This document shows, one piece after another, positions 41,764 to 50,094 of a stretch of DNA of 64,000 bases. The stretch's first letter is position 1; the number at the start of each line of letters is the position of its first letter. The translations under genes and the position numbers were made by a program. The notes below the pieces were generated by a model. That model was not told the DNA's origin. It worked only from the letters and a program-made list of their open reading frames with translations, and searched no databases. Location of the stretch: contig NZ_CP108569.1 of the NCBI RefSeq assembly GCF_036010505.1, positions 1,240,001 to 1,304,000 on the forward strand. Direction: 5' to 3'. This DNA is from Streptomyces sp. NBC_01197 (lineage in GTDB: Bacteria > Actinomycetota > Actinomycetes > Streptomycetales > Streptomycetaceae).

Positions 41764-42831
41764 GTGACTCAAAGCCGCCAGCGGATCGAGGTTCCCTTGC
41801 TCGGTGTCATAGGTCTGGACGACCTCCAGGAGTCGGCGTACCGCTCACTCGTCGCGCTCGGCGCGGCCGATGTGGCCGATCTCGCGCACCGGCTGCAGCT
41901 CTCCGAGACCGAGACCGAACGCGCCCTGCGCCGCCTCGAACGGCACGGCCTGGCCGCGCAGTCGTCCGCACGGACCGGCAGGTGGGTGGCCGCACCGCCG
42001 GGTGTCGCGCTGGGCGCCCTGCTCACCCAGCACCGCCACGAGCTGGAACAGGCCGAGCTGACGGCCGCGTTGCTGGTCGAGGAGTTCAGGGCGGAGGCGA
42101 AGGAACCGGCGGTACTCGACCTGGTGGAAGTGGTCACCGGGGCGAACGCCGTGTCCCAGCGTTTCCTGCAGTTGCAGCTGGGTGCGGCCGACGAGGTCTG
42201 CGCCCTGGTGACCGGCGGCAATCCGATCGCGGTGTCCAGCGGTGACAACGATGCCGAGGAGCGGGCGGCGAGCCGCGGGGTCTCGTACCGGGTGGTGCTG
42301 GAGCGAGTGGTCCTGGAGGAGCCGGGCGGGATAGCCGAGCTGGCCGAGGCGCTGGGCCGCAAGGAGCAGGTACGCGTCATCGACCGGGTGCCGACGAAGC
42401 TGGTGATCGCGGACCGGAGCCTGGCGATGGTGCCGCTGACCGGCCGGGGCGCGCAGCCTTCCGCGCTGGTCGTCCACGGGAGCGGTCTCCTGGAATCACT
42501 GCGGGGACTGTTCGAAGCCGTGTGGCGGGAGGCGCTGCCGCTGCGGCTGGGACACAGTGGAGAGGTGACCGAGGACGGCGAGCCGGGTCCCGACGCCACG
42601 GATCTGCAGATCCTCTCGCTGCTGCTCGCCGGGATGACCGACGCGAGCGTCGCAAAACAGCTGGAGCTGGGATTGCGGACGGTGCAGCGGCGAGTAAAAG
42701 GCCTGATGGAACTGGCCGGGGTCACCACACGGCTGCAGCTCGGCTGGCACGCGTCCGAGAAGGGCTGGGTCGCCAGGACCCCCGACCGGAACCCACCCGG
42801 CCGGAACACGACGGCCGACTGGAGCGGCTGA
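41764..42831 (+). CDS. Helix-turn-helix regulator with TrmB-like N-terminus and LuxR-type C-terminus
   Basis: 355-residue regulator. An N-terminal winged helix (LDDLQESAYRSLVALGAADVADLAHRLQLSETETERALRRLERHGL, residues ~18-65) resembles TrmB. The C-terminal LuxR helix-turn-helix is DLQILSLLLAGMTDASVAKQLELGLRTVQRRVKGLMELAGV (about 280-320). The middle resembles a ligand/phospholipase-D-like region. This two-HTH class is common in Streptomyces. The start is uncertain (GTG at 41764 with only a weak GGCGGAA upstream). Confidence 0.82.
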   Translation: MTQSRQRIEVPLLGVIGLDDLQESAYRSLVALGAADVADLAHRLQLSETETERALRRLERHGLAAQSSARTGRWVAAPPGVALGALLTQHRHELEQAELTAALLVEEFRAEAKEPAVLDLVEVVTGANAVSQRFLQLQLGAADEVCALVTGGNPIAVSSGDNDAEERAASRGVSYRVVLERVVLEEPGGIAELAEALGRKEQVRVIDRVPTKLVIADRSLAMVPLTGRGAQPSALVVHGSGLLESLRGLFEAVWREALPLRLGHSGEVTEDGEPGPDATDLQILSLLLAGMTDASVAKQLELGLRTVQRRVKGLMELAGVTTRLQLGWHASEKGWVARTPDRNPPGRNTTADWSG

Positions 42832-42971
42832 CCGGAGCCGGCGGGCGGTGCCCCGCGCACCTGCCGGGCGCACCCACCGGATTCGTACGACCCCCACCCG
42901 CTCCAACATACCGGCGGCCGGAGGCCCGGTGCCGCGCTGCGCGGGACGGTCGCTTCCGGCACGCTTGGCAG

Positions 42972-43454
42972 ATGAGTCTGTGGCAGCTCGTCGCGGTGGG
43001 CCTGGTGATGCTGCTCGGCCTGGCGGGGGTCCTGGTTCCCGGTGTGCCGGGGCCGGCGATCGTGTGGGCCGCCGCCGCGTGGTGGGCGCTGACCGACACC
43101 ACCGGCCTGGCCTGGGCCATCCTCGCCGGTGCCACGGCCCTGCTACTGCTGAACCAGGCGCTCCGTCCGCTGCTGCCCACGCGCCGTCCGCGCGAGTCCG
43201 GGGCGCCGCGCAGGACGGTGTACATCGGCGGAGCCGCGGGCATCGTGGGCTTCTTCATCGTGCCGGTGCTCGGCGGTATCGCCGGTTTCATCGGAGGGAT
43301 CTACGGAGCGGAGCGGGTGCGCCTCGGCAGCCACCGGGCCGGCCGGGCGTCCACCCGTACGGTCATGCGGGCCATCGGGACAGCGGTTCTCGTCGAACTG
43401 CTCGCCTGTCTGGCCGTCATCGGCGCCTGGCTCGGCGCGCTCATCCTGGGCTAG
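42972..43454 (+). CDS. DUF456 membrane protein
   Basis: 160 residues with four to five hydrophobic helices and the DUF456 glycine-rich pattern GLAGVLVPGVPGPAIVWAAA and GGAAGIVGFFIVPVLGGIAGFIGGIYGAE. Glycine-zipper repeats of this kind may insert into membranes. No function is known. ATG at 42972; monocistronic. Confidence 0.85.
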   Translation: MSLWQLVAVGLVMLLGLAGVLVPGVPGPAIVWAAAAWWALTDTTGLAWAILAGATALLLLNQALRPLLPTRRPRESGAPRRTVYIGGAAGIVGFFIVPVLGGIAGFIGGIYGAERVRLGSHRAGRASTRTVMRAIGTAVLVELLACLAVIGAWLGALILG

Positions 43455-43587
43455 CACGCCGCCGACCGCGACAACCCGCAATACATGGGATCTCTCCCGA
43501 CTCATTGACGCACCCCAGTGCCGTGTCTACCTTTCTCCAGGGGATAGCTCGGATGAATTCTTGGGTTACGAGCCGCCGGGAGGCGTC

Positions 43588-45942
43588 ATGGCCGCTGTAC
43601 CTGAACCACCGAAACGACGAACGGTTCTCGCCACCGGCACCGCCATCGGCGGCGCCCTGCTCACCGGGGGCCTGGCCGCGGTACCCGCGCAGGCCGCTCC
43701 GGGCGGCGCCGCCGCTGCCTCACCCCGGATCACACCGACCGCCGTCCAGTCATCGGACGACAGCTGGAAGGCGATTCTCGACGACGCCGACCTTGTCTGG
43801 CAGCGGATGCCGAAGACCTGGTACGAGGGCCCGTACCTCGGCAACGGCTACCTCGGTTCGGGGATCTACGCCGAGCCGGGCCGGAACGCGGTCCGCTTCA
43901 ACGTCCAGCACTCCGAGGTCACCGACCACCGCCCCGAGTTCGGCTCGCTCTTCGGCCTCGCCCGGCTGCCCATCGGCTACTTCACCCTGGAACCGGCCGG
44001 CACCATCACCGGCATCGTCTGGCGTCTTGGGCTGCGCGACGCCGAGCTGACCGGCACGCTGACCACCGACCGCGGCACCCTCACCCTGCGAGCCCTGGTC
44101 CACAACTCGCTCTCGGTGCTGGCCGTCGAGATCACTCCGAGCGAGGGCGAGCAGGACTTCCGCTGGGTCTTCCACACGGCCGAGTCGATCAGCCCGCGCG
44201 CCGCGTCGAAGCCGCTCCCCGACGGCTACACGGCCAATCCGCCGGCCGTGACCGAGGAGCACAGCGGGGTGACGACCGCCGTGCAGCCGCTCCTCGCCGG
44301 CGGCCAGCATGTGACCGCGTGGCAGGAGCGCACCCACGGCGCACGGCGCACGCTCTACGCCACCGTGGCGCACTCCCACCCGAAGAACACCGCACTCGAC
44401 CAGGCCGTACGACTGATTCGCGGCGTGGCGCCGGTCCCCCTCGACGTACACGCGCTGGCCCACCGGGCCTGGTGGCACGACTACTACCGCAAGAGCTTCC
44501 TGTCCGTACCGGACGCCCGTATCCAGCGCTTCTACTGGATCCAGCTCTACAAGGTCGCGTCCGCCGCCCGCGCCGACGCCCCCGTCATGGCGACGTCAGG
44601 GCCCTGGCTGGAGCCGACGCCCTGGCCAAACACCTGGTGGAATCTCAACGTCCAGCTGGAGTACTGGCTGATCCACGGCTCGAACCACCTGGAACTCGAC
44701 GCGGTGACGCGGGCGTTGGGCGAGTTCCGGGAGAACCTGTCGAACCAGCTGGCGGCGCCGTACCGGAAGGACTCGGCAGGTATCCCGCGCACCACCGACC
44801 CCCAGCTGGTCAACGGGGCGGCCGTCGTCAACGGTGGTTACGGCGTGGGCATCCCCGGCGAGGACCCGCCGACACCCGAGGTCGGCAACCTCACCTGGGC
44901 GCTGCACAACGTCTGGCTGAGCTACCGCCACACCATGGACGAGCGGATCCTGCGCGACACGCTCTTCCCGCTGCTGCGCAAGGCCGTCAACTACTACCTG
45001 CACTTCCTGACCCCGGGCAAGGACGGCAAGCTGCATCTGCCGGCCACCTTCTCGCCGGAGTACGGGGTCGACGCCCCGGACACCAACTACGACCTGATGC
45101 TGCTGCGCTGGGGCTGCCGCACGCTGGTCGATTCGGCCGCCACCCTCGGTATCAAGGACCCGCTGAAGGAACGCTGGCAGGAGGTGCTGGCCAGACTGAC
45201 GCCGTACCCGGTCGACGAGAACGGCTTCATGATCGGCGCGGGCGTTCCCTTCGCGATGTCCCACCGCCACTACTCGCACCTCCTCGCGGTCTACCCGCTC
45301 TACGAGCTGACCGGCCGCACCCCGGACGAGCGCGCGCTGATCGAGAAGTCGCTTGCCCACTGGGTCGGCTTCGAAGGGGCCCTCCAGGGTTACACGTTCA
45401 CCGGCGCCACCTCGATGTCCGCGCTGCTCGGCAAGGGCGAGGACACGCTGAAGTACCTGGGCGAGCTGATGGCCCGCTTCATCCAGGCCAACACCATGTA
45501 CAAGGAGTCGGGCCCGGTCATCGAGACGCCGCTGTCGGCGGCGCAGTCGCTGCACGACATGCTCTGCCAGTCGTGGGGCGGTGTGATCAGGGTCTTTCCG
45601 GCGGTCCCGGCGGCCTGGGGCGACCTGGTGCTCCACGACTTCCGTACGCAGGGGGCGTTCCTGCTCAGTGCGGTACGGGAGAAGGGGGTGAACCGCTGGG
45701 TCAGGGTGACCAGTGAGGTGGGCGCACCGTGTGCCGTACGCCATGGGATCGCCGGACCCATCGACGTACGCGACGGCCACGGGCACCCGCTGCGGTACGA
45801 GGACGGGGGCGACGGCACTGTCACCATCGCGCTCCGCAGGGGCGAGTCCGCGCTCATCACCGCGGCGGGCGACCACCCGGATCTGACGGTGCGGCCGGTT
45901 ACTCCGAACGAACAGGCCGCCCGCTGGGGTCTGCCCGCGTGA
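43588..45942 (+). CDS. Secreted glycoside hydrolase, GH95-like (alpha-L-fucosidase family)
   Basis: 784-residue exported enzyme. An N-terminal RR-containing signal (KRRTVLATGTAIGGALLTGG...PAQAA) indicates Tat export. The N-terminal beta domain with GNGYLGSGIYAEPGRNAVRFNVQHSEVTDHRPE matches GH95, followed by the (alpha/alpha)6 barrel (NTWWNLNVQLEYWLIHGSNHLEL; LPATFSPEYG; MSHRHYSHLLAVYPLYEL) and a C-terminal beta domain. GH95 enzymes hydrolyse alpha-L-fucosides or galactosides of plant polysaccharides. GGGAGGCG precedes the ATG at 43588. Confidence 0.85.
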   Translation: MAAVPEPPKRRTVLATGTAIGGALLTGGLAAVPAQAAPGGAAAASPRITPTAVQSSDDSWKAILDDADLVWQRMPKTWYEGPYLGNGYLGSGIYAEPGRNAVRFNVQHSEVTDHRPEFGSLFGLARLPIGYFTLEPAGTITGIVWRLGLRDAELTGTLTTDRGTLTLRALVHNSLSVLAVEITPSEGEQDFRWVFHTAESISPRAASKPLPDGYTANPPAVTEEHSGVTTAVQPLLAGGQHVTAWQERTHGARRTLYATVAHSHPKNTALDQAVRLIRGVAPVPLDVHALAHRAWWHDYYRKSFLSVPDARIQRFYWIQLYKVASAARADAPVMATSGPWLEPTPWPNTWWNLNVQLEYWLIHGSNHLELDAVTRALGEFRENLSNQLAAPYRKDSAGIPRTTDPQLVNGAAVVNGGYGVGIPGEDPPTPEVGNLTWALHNVWLSYRHTMDERILRDTLFPLLRKAVNYYLHFLTPGKDGKLHLPATFSPEYGVDAPDTNYDLMLLRWGCRTLVDSAATLGIKDPLKERWQEVLARLTPYPVDENGFMIGAGVPFAMSHRHYSHLLAVYPLYELTGRTPDERALIEKSLAHWVGFEGALQGYTFTGATSMSALLGKGEDTLKYLGELMARFIQANTMYKESGPVIETPLSAAQSLHDMLCQSWGGVIRVFPAVPAAWGDLVLHDFRTQGAFLLSAVREKGVNRWVRVTSEVGAPCAVRHGIAGPIDVRDGHGHPLRYEDGGDGTVTIALRRGESALITAAGDHPDLTVRPVTPNEQAARWGLPA

Positions 45943-45969
45943 CGCCGCCGGAGGCCGACAGGCCGTAAG

Positions 45970-46012
45970 GGCGGAGGCGTTCACTCCCTGCCGGCGAGTG
46001 AACGCCCCGCCC
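45970..46012. terminator. Bidirectional hairpin between convergent genes
   Basis: Arms GGCGTTCACT (45976-45985) and AGTGAACGCC (45997-46006) are perfectly complementary, extended outward by GGGCGG/CCGCCC with one mismatch; loop 11 nt. It separates the GH95-like gene from the ABC permease gene. Confidence 0.8.
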
Positions 46013-46047
46013 TGGTCCGGTCCTTGCCCGGCTCCGTGGTCCGGGAC

Positions 46048-46083
46048 TCAGCGCTTGGTGCTGCTTCAGCGCTTGGTGCTGCT
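46048..46083 (-). repeat. Perfect 18-bp tandem duplication at the permease 3' end
   Basis: TCAGCGCTTGGTGCTGCT occurs at 46066-46083, encoding the last five residues SSTKR and stop of the permease, and is duplicated immediately downstream at 46048-46065. The second stop and codons are outside the gene. A recent slippage event, apparently neutral. Confidence 0.9.
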
Positions 46084-46848
46084 GTTGAAGAGCGACCGCG
46101 ACCAGACGTATCCGACCAGGGCGATACCGGCGCACCAGGCGAGCGAGATCCAGCCGTCGTTGCCGATCTCCGAGCCGGAGAGCAGGCCGCGCAGTGTCTC
46201 GGTCATCGGCGTGAAGGGCTGGTACTCGGCGAACCAGCGCAGGCCCGGCGACATCGACCCGGCCGGCACGAACGCCGAGCCGAGGAACGGCAGGAACTGG
46301 ACGAGCAACGGCTTGTTGCTCGCCGACTCGACGGTCTTGGAGACCAGGCCGAGCGCCGTGGACAGCCAGGTCACCGCGAAGCCGATGGCCGTGAGGAGAC
46401 CTGCCGCGGCCAGCCACTCCAGCGGGCTCGCCCCGGACCGGAAGCCGACGGCGAGCGCGACGCCGACGACCAGCACGGTGCTCAGCATCGTCTGGACGAC
46501 GCTGCCGACGACATGCCCCGTCATGAACGACGAGCGTGAGATGTTCATGGTGCGGAAGCGGTTGATGATGCCCTCGGTCATGTCGGTGCAGACCGCGATC
46601 GAGGTCGACATCGAGCCGGCGGCCACCCCCATGATGATGATGCCGGGCGTCAGGTAGTTCAGATACGCGCCCCGGCCGCCACCCATGCCGGCGCCGATCG
46701 AGTCGCCGAAGGCGTACACGAACAGCAGCAGCATCAGGATCGGCGTCATGGCGGTGCCGAGCCCCACCGCCGGATAGCGGATCGCGTGCTTCACATTCCG
46801 CCGCAGCATCGTCACCGAGTCGTGCACGGCGTAGGCGAGGGTGCTCAT
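46066..46848 (-). CDS. ABC-2 type exporter permease, DrrB-like
   Basis: 260-residue permease with six transmembrane helices and the ABC-2 pattern IRYPAVGLGTAMTPILMLLLFVYAFG, FMTGHVVGSVVQTMLS and WFAEYQPFTPMTETLRGLLSG. Pairs with the ATPase encoded just upstream (ATGA overlap of stop and start) to form a DrrAB-type exporter; substrate unknown. The final 18 bp are duplicated after the stop. Confidence 0.92.
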   Translation of the reverse strand: MSTLAYAVHDSVTMLRRNVKHAIRYPAVGLGTAMTPILMLLLFVYAFGDSIGAGMGGGRGAYLNYLTPGIIIMGVAAGSMSTSIAVCTDMTEGIINRFRTMNISRSSFMTGHVVGSVVQTMLSTVLVVGVALAVGFRSGASPLEWLAAAGLLTAIGFAVTWLSTALGLVSKTVESASNKPLLVQFLPFLGSAFVPAGSMSPGLRWFAEYQPFTPMTETLRGLLSGSEIGNDGWISLAWCAGIALVGYVWSRSLFNSSTKR

Positions 46849-47858
46849 CGCAGGGTCTCCTTCACTTGCGTCTCCGTCAGGTGGAGCGCGGTGTTGGTGC
46901 TGCCGCCGCCGGTCAGGGCGAGGAACACATCGTCGAGGTCGGGGGTGTGCACGGAGAAGTCGGCGGCGCGGGTACCGGCGGCGTCCAGCCGGTCGAGCAG
47001 GGCGCGCAGCGCTTCGAGCCCGCCGTCGCCCGCGACACGCAGGGCGAACTGCTCGTCGTCCCGGGCCGCGCCGGGGAAGGCGGCGGCGCGCTCGTACTCG
47101 TCGGGGCCGGTGAACCGGAGCCGTACATGGCTGCCGGGGATCTGCGCCTTGAGCTCGTCGGCGGTGCCCTCCGCGACGATCCGCCCGCCGTCGAGCACCG
47201 CGATCCGGTCCGCCAACTGGTCGGCCTCCTCCAGGTACTGCGTGGTGAGGAAGACGGTGACGCCGCCGGCGACCAGCGAATGCACGGTCTCCCACATGGT
47301 GCGGCGGCTGCGCGGGTCGAGCCCGGTCGTCGGCTCGTCGAGGAAGATCACCTGTGGGTCGCCGACCAGCGTCATGGCGAGGTCGAGCCGGCGCCGCATA
47401 CCGCCCGAGAAGAACGCGGCGCGCTTGTGCGCAACGTCCGCGATCTCGAACCGCTCCAGCAACTCCGCGGCTCGCTTGCGCCCTTCGCGCTTGCCGAGGT
47501 GCAGCAGGTCGGCCATGAGGAGCAGGTTCTCCTCGGCGGTGAGCAGGTCATCGAGTGCGGCGAACTGCCCGGTGACTCCGATCGCGGCGCGCACGCCGTC
47601 CGGCGATGTGGCGACGTCGTGGCCCGCGACCTGGGCCTGGCCGCCGTCGGCCGAGATGAGCGTGGACAGGATCTGCACGGTGGTGGTCTTGCCGGCGCCG
47701 TTCGGCCCGAGCAGGGCGAACACTGTGCCGGTCGGGATCCGCAGATCGATGCCGTCGAGAACGGTCTTGTCACCGTACGACTTGCGCAGACCGGCGGCGG
47801 AGACAGCGGGCGGCCGTCGGCCACCCGACTTGAACGTGGGCATGACAATTGAAGCCAT
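46845..47858 (-). CDS. ABC exporter ATP-binding protein, DrrA-like
   Basis: 337-residue ATPase of the daunorubicin-resistance class. Walker A GPNGAGKTT, signature FSGGMRRRLDLAMTLVGD, Walker B VIFLDEPTTGLD, and the DrrA C-terminal extension DFSVHTPDLDDVFLALTG are present. RBS GGGAGGAC precedes the ATG. It follows the DUF4097 gene after 87 bp that contains four 8-bp repeats. With the RHH regulator upstream the set looks like a self-regulated export or envelope-response operon. Confidence 0.94.
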   Translation of the reverse strand: MASIVMPTFKSGGRRPPAVSAAGLRKSYGDKTVLDGIDLRIPTGTVFALLGPNGAGKTTTVQILSTLISADGGQAQVAGHDVATSPDGVRAAIGVTGQFAALDDLLTAEENLLLMADLLHLGKREGRKRAAELLERFEIADVAHKRAAFFSGGMRRRLDLAMTLVGDPQVIFLDEPTTGLDPRSRRTMWETVHSLVAGGVTVFLTTQYLEEADQLADRIAVLDGGRIVAEGTADELKAQIPGSHVRLRFTGPDEYERAAAFPGAARDDEQFALRVAGDGGLEALRALLDRLDAAGTRAADFSVHTPDLDDVFLALTGGGSTNTALHLTETQVKETLR

Positions 47859-47873
47859 GGAGTCCTCCCTCTC

Positions 47874-47904
47874 GAAGGCGTGAAGGCGTGAAGGCGTGAA
47901 GGCG
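47874..47904 (-). repeat. Four 8-bp tandem repeats upstream of the exporter genes
   Basis: GAAGGCGT repeats at 47874, 47882, 47890 and (partial) 47898 on the plus strand, in the short intergenic space between the DUF4097 gene and the ATPase gene. Slippage would change spacing before the ATPase RBS by 8 bp steps. Confidence 0.85.
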
Positions 47905-47945
47905 CGGCGAGGGTGAAGTGCTTTGGCCGTACAGGGCCGGGCGGA

Positions 47946-48815
47946 TCAGGCCCGGGCGCGGCGGATGTCGATGTTGCCGTTCCGGGTACGGGCCCTGACC
48001 TCGACGGTGTCCTCGGACTCGGACGGACTGTCGGATGCGCCGAGCGCGTTGTGCACCTGGCCGAAGGCCGAGCCGGCGTCGAGCCAGGCGGCCGTGCCCT
48101 CGCGGATGCCGATCTCGATGGCGCCGTTGGAGGTCTCCAACTGGACGGTCCCACAGGCGACTTCGGCGACACGCAAGGTGCCGTTGGCGGTGGTGGCGGC
48201 AACCGAGCGCCGGGCGCGCTCGATGGAGATGTCACCGTTGGCGCCACTCACCCGCAGATCGCCCATCGCGTCACCCACGGTCGTGGTGCCGTGCGAGTTC
48301 TTCAGGACGGCGGTGCCGTCGACGGCACCGACGCGCAGGCTGCCGGAGCTGGTGGCGATCTCCGCCGGGCCCTCGACGCGGTCCACGTTGATACTGCCGT
48401 GGGACGCGGTCAGGTGCAGCGGTCCAGTGGTTTCGAGGCGGACGTCACCCGCCGAGGTCTTCACACGGACCTCGCCGAGCCGGCCCTCACCGCGCACCTG
48501 GACCCAGCCACCGGTCATGTCGACCTGCGAACCCGTAGGCAGTTCCACCGTCACATCGACGGTGCCGGCGGGCCCGATGAGATAACGCCCCTTGGGCGTC
48601 CTGATGGTCAACAGGCCGCTCGTGTACCGCACTTCGGTCTGCTTCGCCGCTTGTACGTCCCGGTCCTTCTTCGGATCGCGGGGCTGCACATCGACGAGAG
48701 TGTCGAGCCGGTCGGCGGCGATGAACCCGATGGATCCGGCATCCACGCGGGCGGTGACCGAGATCGGTACAGGGGTGTCGAAAGGAGTACCGAAAGGAGC
48801 GTCGAAAGAAGGCAT
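47946..48815 (-). CDS. DUF4097 beta-repeat protein
   Basis: 289 residues built of short beta-strand repeats of the form S/A-G-D/S-(V/L)-x-(V/L), e.g. TSAGDVRLETTG, TASHGSINVDRVEG, ATSSGSLRVGAVDG, NSHGTTTVGDAMG, GANGDISIERAR, TANGTLRVAEVA, TSNGAIEIGIREG. About seven to nine turns suggest a right-handed beta-helix/adhesin-like stack. There is no signal peptide or membrane segment, so it is cytoplasmic. It is sandwiched between the RHH regulator and the exporter genes. Function unknown; possibly a sensor or scaffold for the operon. Confidence 0.85.
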   Translation of the reverse strand: MPSFDAPFGTPFDTPVPISVTARVDAGSIGFIAADRLDTLVDVQPRDPKKDRDVQAAKQTEVRYTSGLLTIRTPKGRYLIGPAGTVDVTVELPTGSQVDMTGGWVQVRGEGRLGEVRVKTSAGDVRLETTGPLHLTASHGSINVDRVEGPAEIATSSGSLRVGAVDGTAVLKNSHGTTTVGDAMGDLRVSGANGDISIERARRSVAATTANGTLRVAEVACGTVQLETSNGAIEIGIREGTAAWLDAGSAFGQVHNALGASDSPSESEDTVEVRARTRNGNIDIRRARA

Positions 48816-48904
48816 GACTGTCCCGTCCTCTTGGGTCTTCTTGGATCTTCGTGGCGTCCCTGCCGTTGGGACGTGGTGGAGGTGAAGCGAGGTGGGCGGG
48901 GCGG

Positions 48905-49438
48905 CTAGCGCACCCAGCCCGTGAAGCTCTGCCCGACGGTTCGGGTGGTGCGGGTTTTCTCGGCAGTACGTGACGAGGCGCCGCCGTCGACCGCGGCCGA
49001 CACGGCTCGTACCAGCCACGCGTTGGCCGAGAGGCCCTCGCGGCTCGCGGCCTCCTCGGCGCGCGCCTTGAGATGGGCGGGCAGGCGCAGATTGACACGG
49101 GCGGTGCCGCCGCCGTCGTCGCCCTCGGCGGGTGCCGGGGCCAGGGCCTTGAGCGGCTCGACGGGCCCGCTCCTGTCCTGGTACGCCTCATCGGCCGCCG
49201 GCCGCGTCACCACGAAGTCGGGGTCGATCCCGCGCAGCCGTACGTCGACCGACCCGGGGGCGAGTTCCCGGGTGACCTCACCCATCGCGGCGGAGAGCAC
49301 GTTGAGCATCGTCAGGCGGGTCGCCGACTCCAGGGGAGCGGTGAGCCGCTCGGCCAGCTCGCGGGCTTCTTCGCCACCGGCTTCGGCGGCCACCGCGAGT
49401 TCGCGGCGGAGGTTGTCGACATACGGCGTGAGGTCCAT
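48905..49438 (-). CDS. Ribbon-helix-helix (HicB/Arc-type) DNA-binding protein
   Basis: 177 residues. A helical N-terminal domain (LTPYVDNLRRELAVAAEAGGEEARELAERLTAPLESATRL) may dimerise or bind partner; the C-terminal RHH is ARVNLRLPAHLKARAEEAASREGLSANAWLVRAVSAAV (about 110-150). No toxin gene is adjacent, so it is better viewed as a regulator of the DUF4097-ABC genes 89 bp downstream than as an antitoxin. The ATG at 49438 has no Shine-Dalgarno; the transcript may be leaderless. Tandem TGGCACCAC-type repeats start 10 bp upstream and are the likely operator. Confidence 0.8.
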   Translation of the reverse strand: MDLTPYVDNLRRELAVAAEAGGEEARELAERLTAPLESATRLTMLNVLSAAMGEVTRELAPGSVDVRLRGIDPDFVVTRPAADEAYQDRSGPVEPLKALAPAPAEGDDGGGTARVNLRLPAHLKARAEEAASREGLSANAWLVRAVSAAVDGGASSRTAEKTRTTRTVGQSFTGWVR

Positions 49439-49447
49439 GACGCCATA

Positions 49448-49638
49448 ATGGCACCACGATGGCGCCACATGCAAGCCCCGCAAGGGAAACGACTGTCGAT
49501 CGGAGGTTATCCGGCAACTTCAGCCAGCCCTGACGTGCGGAAACACACCGCGCGCCAAGTTGCGTCAATGCGGCGCCATGTGGCCCCTCCCTCTCCTTGG
49601 CGCATCCGATGGCACCACTTGGCACCACGTGGCACCAC
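49448..49638. promoter_or_regulatory. Array of TGGCACCAC/TGGCGCCAC repeats, likely RHH operator
   Basis: Next to the RHH start: ATGGCACCAC (49448-49457) and ATGGCGCCAC (49459-49468), 11 bp apart. In the middle: GGCGCCAT (49572-49579). Toward the PPOX gene: ATGGCACCAC (49609), TTGGCACCAC (49619) and GTGGCACCAC (49629) at an exact 10-bp period. Helical phasing on one DNA face is the usual layout for cooperative RHH dimers. Binding by the adjacent RHH protein is inference. Confidence 0.6.
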
Positions 49639-49684
49639 CAAGGTCACCGATGCAGTCACGGGGTCCGCGCGCGATGCTGGGCGC

Positions 49685-50050
49685 ATGAGCGAATTCACCG
49701 ACGCCGAACGCGCGTATCTAGCCGGCCAGCGCCTGGGGCGGTTGGCCACCGTCGACCCCAGGGGGCAGCCGCAGGCGAACCCGGTCGGCTTCTTTCCGCA
49801 GGAGGACGGGACGATCCTGATCGGTGGGTACGCCCTCGGCACGACCAAGAAGTGGCGGAATCTGCAGGCCAATCCGAAGGTCGCACTGGTCGTGGACGAC
49901 GTGGTGAGCGTTCAGCCGTGGGCGGTGCGCGGGGTGGACATCCGGGGCGAGGCCGAGCTGCTGACCGGGCCGCACGAGCTGGGTTCGCACTTCAGCGATG
50001 AGTTGATCCGCATCCACCCCGCGAAGATCCACAGCTGGGGCCTGGAGTAA
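49685..50050 (+). CDS. PPOX-class F420/FMN-dependent oxidoreductase
   Basis: 121-residue split-barrel protein of the pyridoxamine-phosphate-oxidase-like class. It has LGRLATVDPRGQPQANPVGFF and KKWRNLQANPKVALVVDD, typical of actinobacterial F420-dependent members of this length. Substrate unknown. The GGCACCAC array ends 46 bp upstream, so the divergent RHH operator may also control it. RBS weak (GGG). Confidence 0.85.
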   Translation: MSEFTDAERAYLAGQRLGRLATVDPRGQPQANPVGFFPQEDGTILIGGYALGTTKKWRNLQANPKVALVVDDVVSVQPWAVRGVDIRGEAELLTGPHELGSHFSDELIRIHPAKIHSWGLE

Positions 50051-50094
50051 TCCGGCAGGCCCTCCCCCGGCCGCTCACGGCTGCTCACGGCTTC

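Noticed and set aside
48905..49438. Type II toxin-antitoxin system (HicAB)
   Set aside because: The RHH domain resembles HicB, but no HicA-like or other toxin gene is adjacent; the downstream partners are DUF4097 and ABC genes.
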